This document shows, one piece after another, positions 24,966 to 34,453 of a stretch of DNA of 64,000 nt (position 1 is its first letter; the number at the start of each line of letters is the position of its first letter). This DNA is from Chitinophaga pinensis (GTDB lineage: Bacteria; Bacteroidota; Bacteroidia; Chitinophagales; Chitinophagaceae), in the NCBI RefSeq assembly GCF_007896845.1, contig NZ_VOHS01000014.1, forward strand, positions 92,644 through 156,643, written 5' to 3'. The notes under the pieces are model-generated. The model ran no database searches. It saw only the letters and a list, made by a program, of their open reading frames with translations, and was not told the DNA's origin. The position numbers and the translations under genes were made by a program.

Positions 24966-27413
24966 ATGCAGAAATGGCTTCGTATAACCCTGATTGTTTC
25001 CGGCAGCCTGATAGGCCTCCTCATATTGCTATGGCTCGGACTAGCATGGCATATCCGGCATAACAAAGACCAGATTCTGCGTCAGATCAGCGATCGGCTG
25101 AATGACAGACTACATGGAGGAGAACTGTTGATAAAAGACATGGAACCTTCTCTGGTGCGCAGTTTTCCGAATGTATCGGTCGCGCTGGAAGGGGTGAGTG
25201 TTAAGGATAGCCTGTGGAATATACATCATCATCCCTTAGTTGATGTTGCACGTATCTTCGTAAAAATAAACACTTTCTCGCTACTTAAAAAACAATTGGA
25301 TATCAAACAAATATCTCTGGAGGAAGGTAATATCTATTTATTCACTGACAGCACGGGTTACAGCAATGCCGGCATGCTCAAAAAGAATACAAAAGTAAAA
25401 GCGGAAGGAAAAGGAATGGCCGCGGATATTACCCGTTTTCAGCTGAATAATGTCAATCTGGTGATAGACAATCAACAGAAACATAAATTATTCAGTTTTG
25501 CTATCAGAGACCTCCGGGGTAACTTCCGCAACCATGATTCCGGTTGGGTGTGTAATATGCGCACCGCCCTGCAGGTGGCCAGTCTGGCGTTTAATACCGA
25601 AAGAGGAAGCTTCCTGAAGGATAAATCATTACAAACGGATCTGGAAATCACCTACAACAGGAATAAAAAGTTGCTGGAAATCCCGCAACAGGTATTGTAT
25701 GTGGCAGATCAGAAGATCACTGCCGGGGCTTCTTTCTCCTTTGGTGACCAGCCACGTTCCTTTACTGTGCATATTATTGCCGAACAGATACCTTTCCGCC
25801 TCGCCTCGTCTATGCTGACGCCAAAGATCACAGCCAAACTCGATAGTATTAATCTGGATAATCCACTGGATGCGGATTGTGTGATCAAAGGTGTGATGCA
25901 ACCGGGCGACCAACCCGGGGTCAATGTAAGCTGGAAAACAGAAAATAATCATGTGACGACAAAAGGGATGGAATTGCAGGAGTGTAGCTTTACAGGCCGT
26001 TTTTCTAATGAATGGCAGCCCGGTGAGCATACGGATGAGAATTCTGTTGTCAGCATCTATGGGTTAAAAGCCCGTACTTACGGTATTCCCGTAGCCGCTG
26101 ATACCATCGATATTACCAATCTCCGGCACCCTACACTGGCCGGTTATTTTAAGGCAGATTTCCCGCTGACTGACCTGAATAATGCGCAGGGAGAGGATGG
26201 CGTCTTCAAATTTACGGGTGGAACGGCAAAGGCGGGTCTCTACTATAAAGGGGGGATTACCGCCGGGGATACGATTATTCCTTATTTAAAAGGCCAGATT
26301 CAGCTAAAAGACGGGGCGATGGAATATACCCCCAGAAACCTGCAATTCAATGCCTGTAATGCCCTGATGAACTTTAATGGCCGGGACCTGTCCATGGAAA
26401 ATATCTCCATCCGTACGCAGAAAAGTAGTCTGCAGATGGAAGGAAGTGTCCGGAACATTGCCACCTTATACTTTTCAGCGCCCGAAAAACTGGAACTGGA
26501 CTGGAAAGTCAGCAGTACAGGGATCGACCTGAATGAATTCAAAGCCTTCCTCGGCAAACGCCGGCAGAGCAAACGTACAAGCATAGCGGCCAACAGACGG
26601 AAGATCAGCCGTATTGCCAGTCAGCTGGATGTGATGCTGAGCTCCTGTATTATCAATATCAGTGTGCAGGTAGATAAACTGACCTATGGCAACTTTCTGG
26701 CGCAACAGGTAAAGGCCGACCTTTCCATGAAAGAGAGTAATATCAATCTGCGGCAGGTCTCGCTGGCCCATGCCGGAGGCAGTATCAATATGAGCGGAGT
26801 GATGACACAGGACGGGATTAATAACCGTTTTAAGATCAATACGGGCATCCGGAACGTCCATGTGGACCAACTGTTCCATGCGTTCAATAATTTCGGGATG
26901 CAGTCGCTGAGTTCAAAAAATCTCAGGGGCATCTTCTCGGCTACGGCAGCTATCAGCGGAAATATTCTGGATAACGGGAAGATGTCACCACAGTCGATGT
27001 ATGGAACCTTGTCCTTTGACCTGCGACAGGGTGCACTGGTGCATTTCGAACCCCTCGAAGATATCGGTAATCTGGTGTTCCGCCGCCGTAATCTGGACAA
27101 TATCACGTTTGACAATGTAAAAAATACACTGACCCTGCAGGGGAATAAGATCATCGTGCCACCCATGCAGATCAATTCCAGCGCTCTGTATATGGATATC
27201 TCGGGGGTATATGCGATGACAAAGGGAACCGATATGTATATCACAGTACCATTGCGTAATCCGAAGAAGGATGAAGACCTTAATAAGGAGGAAAGAAAGC
27301 TCCGGAGGAAAAAAGGGATTGTACTGCATCTGCATGCGATGGATGGGGAAGATGGAAAGGTAAAAATCAAATTAGGGGGTAAAAAGGACAAGCCAGAGGA
27401 AGCAGAATTGTAA
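24966..27413 (+). CDS. AsmA-like envelope protein
   Basis: 815 residues. One N-terminal TM helix (~7-29), then a very long beta-rich region in the periplasm, with AsmA-type N-terminal block (LIKDMEPSLVRSFPNVSVALEGVSVKD) and C-terminal AsmA_2-like part (GTLSFDLRQGALVHFEPLEDIGNLVF). Charged low-complexity end (DEDLNKEERKLRRKKG). Proteins of this superfamily form grooved bridges that move phospholipids between membranes. The ATG at 24966 is 100 nt from the divergent GH15 start. Specific substrate is unknown. Confidence 0.88.
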   Translation: MQKWLRITLIVSGSLIGLLILLWLGLAWHIRHNKDQILRQISDRLNDRLHGGELLIKDMEPSLVRSFPNVSVALEGVSVKDSLWNIHHHPLVDVARIFVKINTFSLLKKQLDIKQISLEEGNIYLFTDSTGYSNAGMLKKNTKVKAEGKGMAADITRFQLNNVNLVIDNQQKHKLFSFAIRDLRGNFRNHDSGWVCNMRTALQVASLAFNTERGSFLKDKSLQTDLEITYNRNKKLLEIPQQVLYVADQKITAGASFSFGDQPRSFTVHIIAEQIPFRLASSMLTPKITAKLDSINLDNPLDADCVIKGVMQPGDQPGVNVSWKTENNHVTTKGMELQECSFTGRFSNEWQPGEHTDENSVVSIYGLKARTYGIPVAADTIDITNLRHPTLAGYFKADFPLTDLNNAQGEDGVFKFTGGTAKAGLYYKGGITAGDTIIPYLKGQIQLKDGAMEYTPRNLQFNACNALMNFNGRDLSMENISIRTQKSSLQMEGSVRNIATLYFSAPEKLELDWKVSSTGIDLNEFKAFLGKRRQSKRTSIAANRRKISRIASQLDVMLSSCIINISVQVDKLTYGNFLAQQVKADLSMKESNINLRQVSLAHAGGSINMSGVMTQDGINNRFKINTGIRNVHVDQLFHAFNNFGMQSLSSKNLRGIFSATAAISGNILDNGKMSPQSMYGTLSFDLRQGALVHFEPLEDIGNLVFRRRNLDNITFDNVKNTLTLQGNKIIVPPMQINSSALYMDISGVYAMTKGTDMYITVPLRNPKKDEDLNKEERKLRRKKGIVLHLHAMDGEDGKVKIKLGGKKDKPEEAEL

Positions 27414-27470
27414 CTTTTTGAATTGAACAGCCGTTTTATATTAATTTAGCGCCTGACAATCAATTCTTCT

Positions 27471-27896
27471 ATGAAAAAACTGCTGGTTTCGGCATTGCTG
27501 CTGCTTGCGGCCTGTAAAAAAGACGACACAACAGTCAACCAACCTGCCTATGATGGGAAATGGTATATCCATCAGGTTATTAATAAAGAATATACCATTG
27601 AGGACGGAGACACTGCCTTTACGCGGTTCGATATCGTCAATCGTCCTGGTACGGATTATATTGATTTTCAGATCGATGCTCAGGGGAAAGGAGATGCCGT
27701 GATGCTTTGGGATAATAATTCGACGACCCGGCCCTACGAGGCGGTGACACATGCCTTTTTCAGACTGGATACAACGCTTTGCGAGATCACCCATCTCACA
27801 GACAGCAGTTTTCAATTCAATAGTATTCATTTTGATGGCGTCAGTATCCCTGACAGAGTAAAGGTTACACAAAACTTTTTCATCCTCGGGCGTTAG
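27471..27896 (+). CDS. small lipoprotein, lipocalin-like in layout
   Basis: 141 residues. Signal peptide MKKLLVSALLLLAAC with a standard lipobox (LAAC), giving lipidation at Cys15, followed by KKDD, which in Bacteroidota tends to mean retention or export signals after the Cys. The mature part begins YDGKWYIHQVINKEY, the kind of GxW start seen in lipocalin-like small lipoproteins, and is beta-rich. No enzyme motif. It starts 57 nt after the AsmA gene and may share its transcript. Confidence 0.75.
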   Translation: MKKLLVSALLLLAACKKDDTTVNQPAYDGKWYIHQVINKEYTIEDGDTAFTRFDIVNRPGTDYIDFQIDAQGKGDAVMLWDNNSTTRPYEAVTHAFFRLDTTLCEITHLTDSSFQFNSIHFDGVSIPDRVKVTQNFFILGR

Positions 27897-27966
27897 CCTG
27901 AGTGCTTTTCACTTTAAAAAGGCATGGTTTTTATACTTTAATGAGCGGACCATGTTTTCGTAATTA

Positions 27967-28875
27967 ATGTCCAGAGAGTATTTCAAAAGCATTATACGCA
28001 CCTTACGCGTATCATTTCAGGTATTACAAAATAACGACCCGTTACGACTGGCGGGAGCGACCGCTTTTTTCGCCAGTTTCGCTTTACCCCCGATCATGCT
28101 GATCTTATTACAGGTATTTGGTCTGCTTTTCGACCGCAGGTCTATTGGCAAACAGCTTATTGGACGGCTGGGAGAACTGGTAGGGAAAGACAGCGCCCAA
28201 CAGGTGGTGATCACCCTCCGGGGGTTCCGCGGACTTGCACAGACCTGGCCTGTGGCTATTGTGTTATTTATCTTCCTGTTGTTTGTCGCCACTACCTTGC
28301 TGAAAGTAATCAGGAGCTCCCTCAATCAGGTATGGATGATACGTATCGCTGTCAGGGAAAGCTTTCTGGACTCACTGCTGGGACGCTTACGTTCACTGAT
28401 CGTTATCGGTGCCGCCGGTATATTGTTTCTGGCCAGTCTGATGGCTGAAAGTGCGCATGCCTTTCTGGGTAACTATGTCAATGAATTATTCCCCAGCGCT
28501 GCCTTTATATTCAGCGGGGTATTTACACAGCTGGTTTCCTTGCTGATTGTTACCTGCTGGTTCGCGGTACTATTCCGCTACCTGCCGGATGCCCGGCCGA
28601 CATGGAAAGTCGCTCTCTCGGGAGCCCTGCTCACGGGAGTACTTTTTAGTATCGGGAAATTGGTATTACGCCGTCTGTTATATGGAGGTAATATTGGAAT
28701 CCTGTATGGGGCTTCAGCCTCCGCTGTGCTGTTGATGCTGTTTATCTTCTATAGTGCTATTATCTTCTACTACGGCGCTGCATTTACCAAAGTCTGGAGC
28801 GAATTTAAACATCGTCCGATGCAACCCCTGCGTCATGCTACGTTTTACGAACTGGCAGATGTGGAAGCCCGCTGA
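27967..28875 (+). CDS. YihY/BrkB-family inner-membrane protein
   Basis: 302 residues with six predicted membrane helices and the family signatures DPLRLAGATAFFASFALPPIM at the N-terminus, TTLLKVIRSSLNQVW in the middle and LYGASASAVLLMLFIFYSAIIFYYGAAFTKVW near the C-terminus. The family is widespread and its molecular role is not settled; the old ribonuclease BN label is wrong. Its stop codon abuts the stop codon of the convergent 80-residue gene with no gap. Confidence 0.9.
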   Translation: MSREYFKSIIRTLRVSFQVLQNNDPLRLAGATAFFASFALPPIMLILLQVFGLLFDRRSIGKQLIGRLGELVGKDSAQQVVITLRGFRGLAQTWPVAIVLFIFLLFVATTLLKVIRSSLNQVWMIRIAVRESFLDSLLGRLRSLIVIGAAGILFLASLMAESAHAFLGNYVNELFPSAAFIFSGVFTQLVSLLIVTCWFAVLFRYLPDARPTWKVALSGALLTGVLFSIGKLVLRRLLYGGNIGILYGASASAVLLMLFIFYSAIIFYYGAAFTKVWSEFKHRPMQPLRHATFYELADVEAR

Positions 28876-29118
28876 TTATTCTCCGCGTAAAACCATTTCT
28901 ATCTGGTCTTTCACCGGATTGCTGAAACCTTCTAATTCAATTTTTGGATGCTGATCAAGATTGATACGGATCTTCCCGGTTTCATTCACAAGAGAGTCGG
29001 AGAGAGGTTCCAGTAATGCGTGCATCTGCCTTACGCCTAATTGTACCAGCTGATTCATAAAAGAGTCTTCCAATTGAAGGAATTCACGGTTCTTATAGGT
29101 ATACGTTACCTGGATCAT
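28876..29118 (-). CDS. conserved-looking small hypothetical protein
   Basis: 80 residues, soluble, mixed alpha/beta composition (MIQVTYTYKNREFLQLEDSF start, PVKDQIEMVLRGE end), no signal peptide, Cys or known motif. Normal codon use and exact abutment with the yihY stop argue for a real gene. Function unknown. Confidence 0.6.
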   Translation of the reverse strand: MIQVTYTYKNREFLQLEDSFMNQLVQLGVRQMHALLEPLSDSLVNETGKIRINLDQHPKIELEGFSNPVKDQIEMVLRGE

Positions 29119-29366
29119 GGTGTTGCTGTTTTTCAGAGGATATTAAAAAAAATAAAGTTTGATTAAATTAGAATATACGTATTCGGCGAACATTCACAGA
29201 AATTTATACTGCAATTTTCATGCACAATTTAACGGTATAAATATATTAATTTAAGTAATAACTTGTTGTATCTCACTTGTATAAAACTTTTCCACAATAG
29301 GTTTTCCACAAACTGGACGCGCCATTTTCCCTCCAATGATTTATCTTGCCGTTTCAAATCTACCAG

Positions 29367-31565
29367 ATGCGTTTACGTTATTTCAGCTGCCCTGGAAGCA
29401 GGGTACTCACTTTTTTAGTCTGTATGGTCGCAGGCAGCGCCAGTGCACAGCCATGGAAACATGTAAAATGGTCCGGCGACGGTAAGACTTTTTACCAGAC
29501 GGAAGACAATGGCGGTATTGCCGCGTATAGTGCCAAAGACGGTCAGTCAACCCAGAAGATCGCCCCGGCCTTATTGACACCCAAAGGGCAGTCAGTGATC
29601 GAAATAGAAGATTTCTCCTATACACCGGATGAAAAAAAGTGGCTGATCTATACAAAAGCGCAGAAAGTATGGCGGTACAAAACCCGTGGTGACTACTGGG
29701 TGTTGGATATTGCCAGCGGTAAACTGGTACAACTGGGTAAAGGATTACCCGCCTCATCCCTCATGTTTGCGAAATTTTCTCCCGATGGACAAAAAGTAGC
29801 CTACGTAAGTGAGCATAATCTATACGTGGAAGAACTCGCTACCAATAAAATCAAGGCGTTGACAAAAGATGGTTCCCGCCGTCTGATCAACGGTACCTTC
29901 GACTGGGCATATGAAGAGGAGTTTGACTGTCGTGATGGTTTCCGTTGGAGCCCCGACAGCCGTGCAATCGCTTACTGGCAGATTGATGCCCGTAAGATCA
30001 GAGACTTCCTGATGATCGACAATACCGATTCCCTGTATGCTTATACCGTTCCGGTGGAATATCCGAAAGCGGGTGAAAGTCCTTCTTCCTGCCGCGTAGG
30101 TGTGGTAGACATCACTACAGCCAAAACCATCTGGTTGCAGGTACCAGGTGATGCACAACAACATTACATTACCCGTATGGAATGGAACCCGGCCCGTACA
30201 GGTCTGATACTGCAACAGCTGAACAGAAAACAGAACCAGAGCATTCTCTATACGGCGAATGCCACTACCGGTAAAACCACAGAACTTTATAAAGAAAGCG
30301 ATTCTGCGTGGATAGACATCCGTTCCCGCTGGAACGATGAACTGGCAGGATGGGACTGGACCAATGGCGGTAAATCCTTCATCTGGGTGAGTGAGAAAGA
30401 TGGCTGGAGACATCTCTATAGCATCGATATGAATGGTAAAGAAACCCTGATCACCCCGGGACAATACGATATCATCAACCTGCTGCGTATCGATGAGGCG
30501 CATAATCAGGCGTATATACTGGCGTCACCTGAAAATGCAACCCAGCAGTATCTGTATAAAGTGTCTCTGGATGGTAAAGGTCAGCCGGAAAGAGTATCTC
30601 CGCTGGCAGAATCAGGTACGCATGAATATGAGATCTCTCCGACTGCGGACTATGCCCTGCATAGTTTCTCCAATCATTATTATCAGCCACATTCAGAACT
30701 GGTATATCTGCCTGAGCATAAAGATGCGACCAACAGCCGTATCATCCGTGATCTGCAGACATCCCGTTTTGCCATTCGTCAGGAGTTCTTTCAGGTGACT
30801 ACTGCCGATGGTGTGACAATGGATGGCTGGATGGCCCGTCCGAATAACTTCGATTCTACCAGGAAATACCCGGTGGTATTCTATGTGTACGGCGAACCGG
30901 CAGCTGCTACCGCAAAAGACGAATTTGGCGCAGGACGCAATTTCATTTACAATGGCGATATGGCCGCAGATGGTTATATCTATATCTCTATGGATAACCG
31001 TGGTACGCCTTTACCAAAAGGCCGTACCTGGCGTAAAGCGATCTACCGGAAGGTGGGTCAGGTAAATATGCAGGATCAGGCGATGGCTGCAACAGAGCTC
31101 TTTAAACGTCACGCTTATCTGGATACTTCCCGCGTAGCAGTATGGGGCTGGAGTGGCGGCGGTGGTATGACGCTGAACCTGTTGTTCCGTTATCCGCAGA
31201 TCTATAAGACAGGTATTGCTATCGCAGCTGTAGGAAGTCTGTTTACTTATGATAACATTTATCAGGAGCGTTATATGGGATTGCCACAGGAAAACCGTGA
31301 AGACTATGTAAAAGGTTCGCCGGTGACTTACACCAAAGGATTAGTAGGTAATCTGCTGTATGTACACGGTACCGGCGATGACAACGTACATTTCCAGAAT
31401 GCTGAGTTGCTGCAGAATGAACTGATCCGTAATGGCAAGCAGTTCCAGTTTATGTCTTATCCTAACCGTACACACAGCATCAGCGAAGGAGCAGGCACGT
31501 TCCAGCACCTTTCTACATTATATACCAATTACCTGAAAGAGCATTGTCCTCCGGGAGCGAGATAA
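29367..31565 (+). CDS. dipeptidyl peptidase IV (S9B serine peptidase)
   Basis: 732 residues from ATG 29367, followed by a signal peptide ending GSASA-Q; a TTG-started extension of seven residues is unlikely. N-terminal eight-bladed propeller ~30-480 containing the DPP4-type double Glu loop (FDWAYEEEFDCRDGFRWSPD), which anchors the substrate N-terminus. C-terminal alpha/beta hydrolase with nucleophile Ser596 (GWSGGGGM), Asp671/Asp672 (GTGDDNVH) and His703 (RTHSI). It removes X-Pro or X-Ala dipeptides from peptides in the periplasm. Followed 9 nt later by a small membrane protein gene, likely co-transcribed. Confidence 0.93.
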   Translation: MRLRYFSCPGSRVLTFLVCMVAGSASAQPWKHVKWSGDGKTFYQTEDNGGIAAYSAKDGQSTQKIAPALLTPKGQSVIEIEDFSYTPDEKKWLIYTKAQKVWRYKTRGDYWVLDIASGKLVQLGKGLPASSLMFAKFSPDGQKVAYVSEHNLYVEELATNKIKALTKDGSRRLINGTFDWAYEEEFDCRDGFRWSPDSRAIAYWQIDARKIRDFLMIDNTDSLYAYTVPVEYPKAGESPSSCRVGVVDITTAKTIWLQVPGDAQQHYITRMEWNPARTGLILQQLNRKQNQSILYTANATTGKTTELYKESDSAWIDIRSRWNDELAGWDWTNGGKSFIWVSEKDGWRHLYSIDMNGKETLITPGQYDIINLLRIDEAHNQAYILASPENATQQYLYKVSLDGKGQPERVSPLAESGTHEYEISPTADYALHSFSNHYYQPHSELVYLPEHKDATNSRIIRDLQTSRFAIRQEFFQVTTADGVTMDGWMARPNNFDSTRKYPVVFYVYGEPAAATAKDEFGAGRNFIYNGDMAADGYIYISMDNRGTPLPKGRTWRKAIYRKVGQVNMQDQAMAATELFKRHAYLDTSRVAVWGWSGGGGMTLNLLFRYPQIYKTGIAIAAVGSLFTYDNIYQERYMGLPQENREDYVKGSPVTYTKGLVGNLLYVHGTGDDNVHFQNAELLQNELIRNGKQFQFMSYPNRTHSISEGAGTFQHLSTLYTNYLKEHCPPGAR

Positions 31566-31574
31566 CAACGAATT

Positions 31575-31955
31575 ATGAACAGAGCAAATATAATAGGATT
31601 AGTTTCAGTCTTGATAGTCATCGTCAGCGCATTCCTGCCATGGCTGACCATCGAAAGTAAACATCTGGCATTCACAGGCCTCAACACTACAGGTTCAAGT
31701 TTTGGTGAACCCGGTAAACTGAATATAGCCGTTGCCGTAATCGCAGCTTTATTGTTTGCATTACGCGGTAAATGGTTTGCACGTATCAATCTTTTCATCA
31801 CTGCTTTTCTGGTGGCGTGGACGTTCAGGAACTTCATATTGTTTTCCAGATGTGAGATGGGTGTTTGTCCGGAGAGAGAGATAGGATTGTATCTTTCGAT
31901 TCTCGCAGCGATAGTAGCGTTTGTGAGTGTGATCCTTAGTAATGGGAAGAAGTAA
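31575..31955 (+). CDS. small four-helix membrane protein
   Basis: 126 residues with four predicted membrane helices (~7-25, 48-66, 70-92, 104-122) and a short loop with two Cys (SRCEMGVCPERE) between helices 3 and 4. Composition resembles small integral proteins annotated only as hypothetical. It starts 9 nt after the DPP4 stop. No functional prediction. Confidence 0.65.
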   Translation: MNRANIIGLVSVLIVIVSAFLPWLTIESKHLAFTGLNTTGSSFGEPGKLNIAVAVIAALLFALRGKWFARINLFITAFLVAWTFRNFILFSRCEMGVCPEREIGLYLSILAAIVAFVSVILSNGKK

Positions 31956-32025
31956 ATGTCAATCAGTAATTGAAATACAGCGGAGATAGACGAGGATGAG
32001 TGGTGGTGAATGCTTGTAAATTGAT

Positions 32026-32090
32026 TTCAAGTCTTATAAATAAGAAGGCCTTCACTGTTTGTGAAGGCCTTCTTATTTATAAGATTTGAA
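32026..32090. terminator. very long bidirectional hairpin
   Basis: About 30 bp of stem with one G-T pair (arms 32026-32055 and 32061-32090) and a 5-nt loop. It separates the DPP4 unit from the convergent VIT-family gene. Confidence 0.85.
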
Positions 32091-32142
32091 GTATCGTCAG
32101 TGAATAGTTGTTATTGAAAAACAATTCTCACCAATTCCTGAT

Positions 32143-32787
32143 TTACCTGAATATAGTCAGCATCACATAAGCCCCCAACCAGACAGCTCCTGTATAAGCC
32201 AGATTGCGCAGAATGATCGGAATAGGTGATTGGCTGGTCAGCCGTGACTTGATAAAGCTGAAAAGTGTCATCGCAAGGAAAGTGATCATTACACTGCCGG
32301 AAGCTGCCATTGCGAAGTTCTCATTCCGGAGGTAGGAGATGAAAGGAAGAATACCTCCTATGAGGAAGAAGATACCTGTCAGTAAGCCGCTGCGGAGTGC
32401 CGTAGAGAAACTAAAATGACGTTCTTCAACATGTTCCTCACGCAGGGTTTGTTCCCATTGTTCGGCGTCCTTTTGCATTTCAGCCGCGATATTCTGTATG
32501 ATCGGCTCACTGATGTTGAGCTTTTCCAGTTTTTCTCTTTCTTCCGGAGAGAGGGTGCTTTCGTCGTGTTGTGTATCACCCCGGCTGGCCTGAAAGGCGG
32601 TAATCGTCACAAGGAGGCTGCCTGCCACCCATATACAGGTATTGATGGTATAGAATAGCTGTACTGTTATTGGTAGTCCCTGTGAGAGGAAGGTAGTAAA
32701 TAACAGTAGTAGCAATCCTTCAGGAAATCCGATCAGGAAATCTGTTTTCCAACCGCTGCTACGGATGGCTTTCTGCTCTTTGGACAT
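32143..32787 (-). CDS. VIT1/CCC1-type membrane transporter family protein
   Basis: 214 residues: FLIGFPEGLLLLLFTTF at the first helix corresponds to the VIT family GxxDGLxxxF start, a long charged cytoplasmic helix region ~70-125 (STLSPEEREKLEKLNI), then ALRSGLLTGIFFLIGGILPFISYL and two more helices. VIT/CCC1 proteins move ferrous iron or manganese; here the canonical Asp in the first helix is replaced by Glu (PEG) and some metal-loop residues cannot be matched, so transport is uncertain. It is 6 nt downstream of rocD and certainly in its operon. Confidence 0.75.
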   Translation of the reverse strand: MSKEQKAIRSSGWKTDFLIGFPEGLLLLLFTTFLSQGLPITVQLFYTINTCIWVAGSLLVTITAFQASRGDTQHDESTLSPEEREKLEKLNISEPIIQNIAAEMQKDAEQWEQTLREEHVEERHFSFSTALRSGLLTGIFFLIGGILPFISYLRNENFAMAASGSVMITFLAMTLFSFIKSRLTSQSPIPIILRNLAYTGAVWLGAYVMLTIFR

Positions 32788-32793
32788 GCGCGG

Positions 32794-34026
32794 CTATAAT
32801 ATTTCAAGACTTTTAGCAATGATGGCAACAGCTTCTTTCACCTGTGCTGCAGTGATCAGCAGTGGAGGTGCGAACCTGATCTTATCGCCATGAGTGGGTT
32901 TGGCCAGCAGACCGTTTTCTTTTAATGCGAGGCAAAGGTCCCATGCTGCTTCCGGATGAGCGTGTTTGATAACGATGGCGTTCAGCAATCCCTTACCACG
33001 GATGGTGCTGATATGAGAGGAATTGAGGGCCGCCAGTTCACTTCTCAGCAGTTCGCCCATTGCAGCAGCATTTTCTGTCATTTTCTCTTCTTTCAATACT
33101 GTCAGTGCTGCGATGGCCACTTTACAGGCCAGTGGATTACCACCATAGGTACTGCCATGTTCACCGGGTTTGATGGTGAGCATGATCTCATCATCTGCGA
33201 GTACAGCGGCTACCGGTAATGTACCTCCGGAGAGGGCTTTACCAAGAATCAGGATGTCCGGACGTACGTTTTCGTGATCGCAGCAAAGCATTTTACCGGT
33301 ACGGGCCAGACCAGTCTGGATCTCGTCAGCGATAAATAATACATTGGCGTCTTCACAGTACTGACGGGCTTTGGCAAGGTATCCGTCATCGGGTACCATG
33401 ACACCTGCTTCTCCCTGTATCGGCTCTACGAGGAACCCGGCAACATTACTGTCCTGCAGGGCTTTTTCCAATGCCGGCAGATTATTATATGGTATCACTT
33501 CATATCCCGGCATAAACGGACCGAAGTTCGTACGGGAAGAAGGATCTGTACTAAAGGAAATGACATTCAGGGTACGGCCATGGAAATTATTGGCGCATAC
33601 GATGATCTTTGCCTGATTTTCGGGAATACCTTTCACGACATATCCCCAGCGGCGGGCCAGTTTGAGGGCTGTTTCCACTGCTTCCACACCGGTGTTCATC
33701 GGCAATACTTTGTCATAGCCGAAGTAACGGGTGATAAAAGCGGCGTATTCACCAAGCAGGTCGTTGTGAAAAGCACGGGAAGTCAGAGTTAATCGTTGTG
33801 CCTGTTCGTTTAAGGCACGGATGATCACCGGGTGACAATGTCCCTGATTCACAGCAGAATAGCCTGAAAGGAAGTCGAAGTAACGTTTACCATCGACGTC
33901 CCAGAGAAAAACACCTTCTCCGCGATCCAGCACTACGGGCAATGGATGATAGTTGTGAGCCCCGTATTGTTCTTCGAGGTCCAGAAAATGCCTGGTCTTT
34001 TCGCTGATATTAAATGTGTGTAACAT
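32794..34026 (-). CDS. rocD: ornithine--oxo-acid aminotransferase
   Basis: 410 residues from ATG 34024-34026. Class III PLP-dependent aminotransferase: [16 protein letters not shown] segment [21 protein letters not shown]-binding Asp in FIADEIQTG, and Schiff-base Lys in [10 protein letters not shown]. The N-terminal [33 protein letters not shown] is typical of OAT. It converts L-ornithine and 2-oxoglutarate to glutamate semialdehyde and glutamate in arginine/ornithine catabolism or proline synthesis. Operon order: acyl-CoA-binding protein, rocD, VIT protein. Confidence 0.95.
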   Translation of the reverse strand: MLHTFNISEKTRHFLDLEEQYGAHNYHPLPVVLDRGEGVFLWDVDGKRYFDFLSGYSAVNQGHCHPVIIRALNEQAQRLTLTSRAFHNDLLGEYAAFITRYFGYDKVLPMNTGVEAVETALKLARRWGYVVKGIPENQAKIIVCANNFHGRTLNVISFSTDPSSRTNFGPFMPGYEVIPYNNLPALEKALQDSNVAGFLVEPIQGEAGVMVPDDGYLAKARQYCEDANVLFIADEIQTGLARTGKMLCCDHENVRPDILILGKALSGGTLPVAAVLADDEIMLTIKPGEHGSTYGGNPLACKVAIAALTVLKEEKMTENAAAMGELLRSELAALNSSHISTIRGKGLLNAIVIKHAHPEAAWDLCLALKENGLLAKPTHGDKIRFAPPLLITAAQVKEAVAIIAKSLEIL

Positions 34027-34063
34027 ACTCCCCAAAGGTAATCAGGAATTAGGGAATTCGGCA

Positions 34064-34324
34064 TCAGGAATTGGTCAGTCTGTTAACTAATGCCACATAT
34101 TCTTCCTGCGCGGCCTCTTTCGTCTTTCCCTTCAGTTTCTGCCATGCTTCATATTTTGCTTTTGCAACAAAATCAAATGGGTTAGTGGGAGCTTCGCTGT
34201 TGATATCACCTTCAGTTCCTTGTTTGTACAGTGAGTAAAGTCGCAGAAGTGTTTCATTATCAGGTTTTTGGGTCAGGGTTTTACTGGCTGTAGCGGCCGT
34301 TTCAAACTGTTGTTGGAGATCCAT
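34064..34324 (-). CDS. acyl-CoA-binding protein
   Basis: 86 residues, the exact size of the four-helix acyl-CoA-binding protein. Key residues are visible: YSLYKQGTEGDIN, PFDFVAKAKYEAWQKLKG (Lys and Tyr that contact the CoA adenine and phosphate) and the closing EYVALVNRL. It buffers and delivers long-chain acyl-CoA esters in the cytoplasm. ACBP is ubiquitous in eukaryotes and patchy in bacteria, although recurrent in Bacteroidota. ATG 34322-34324 removes an 18-residue unrelated extension. Divergent from lepA, 37 nt upstream of rocD. Confidence 0.92.
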   Translation of the reverse strand: MDLQQQFETAATASKTLTQKPDNETLLRLYSLYKQGTEGDINSEAPTNPFDFVAKAKYEAWQKLKGKTKEAAQEEYVALVNRLTNS

Positions 34325-34402
34325 AAAAAGATTTTTCTTAAATGTAGATAAAATAGTACCAAATCTGACGACCGGCACTATCCGGGAATAGCAAAATTTA
34401 AA

Positions 34403-34410
34403 TAACTTTG
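34403..34410 (+). promoter_or_regulatory. -7 element (TAACTTTG) upstream of lepA
   Basis: Full match to TAnnTTTG, 43 nt before the lepA ATG; no clear -33 box. Confidence 0.4.
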
Positions 34411-34453
34411 CGGCTTGACGCGGGGCGTTAAACGCCTGGTTTTAAAAGCATAT

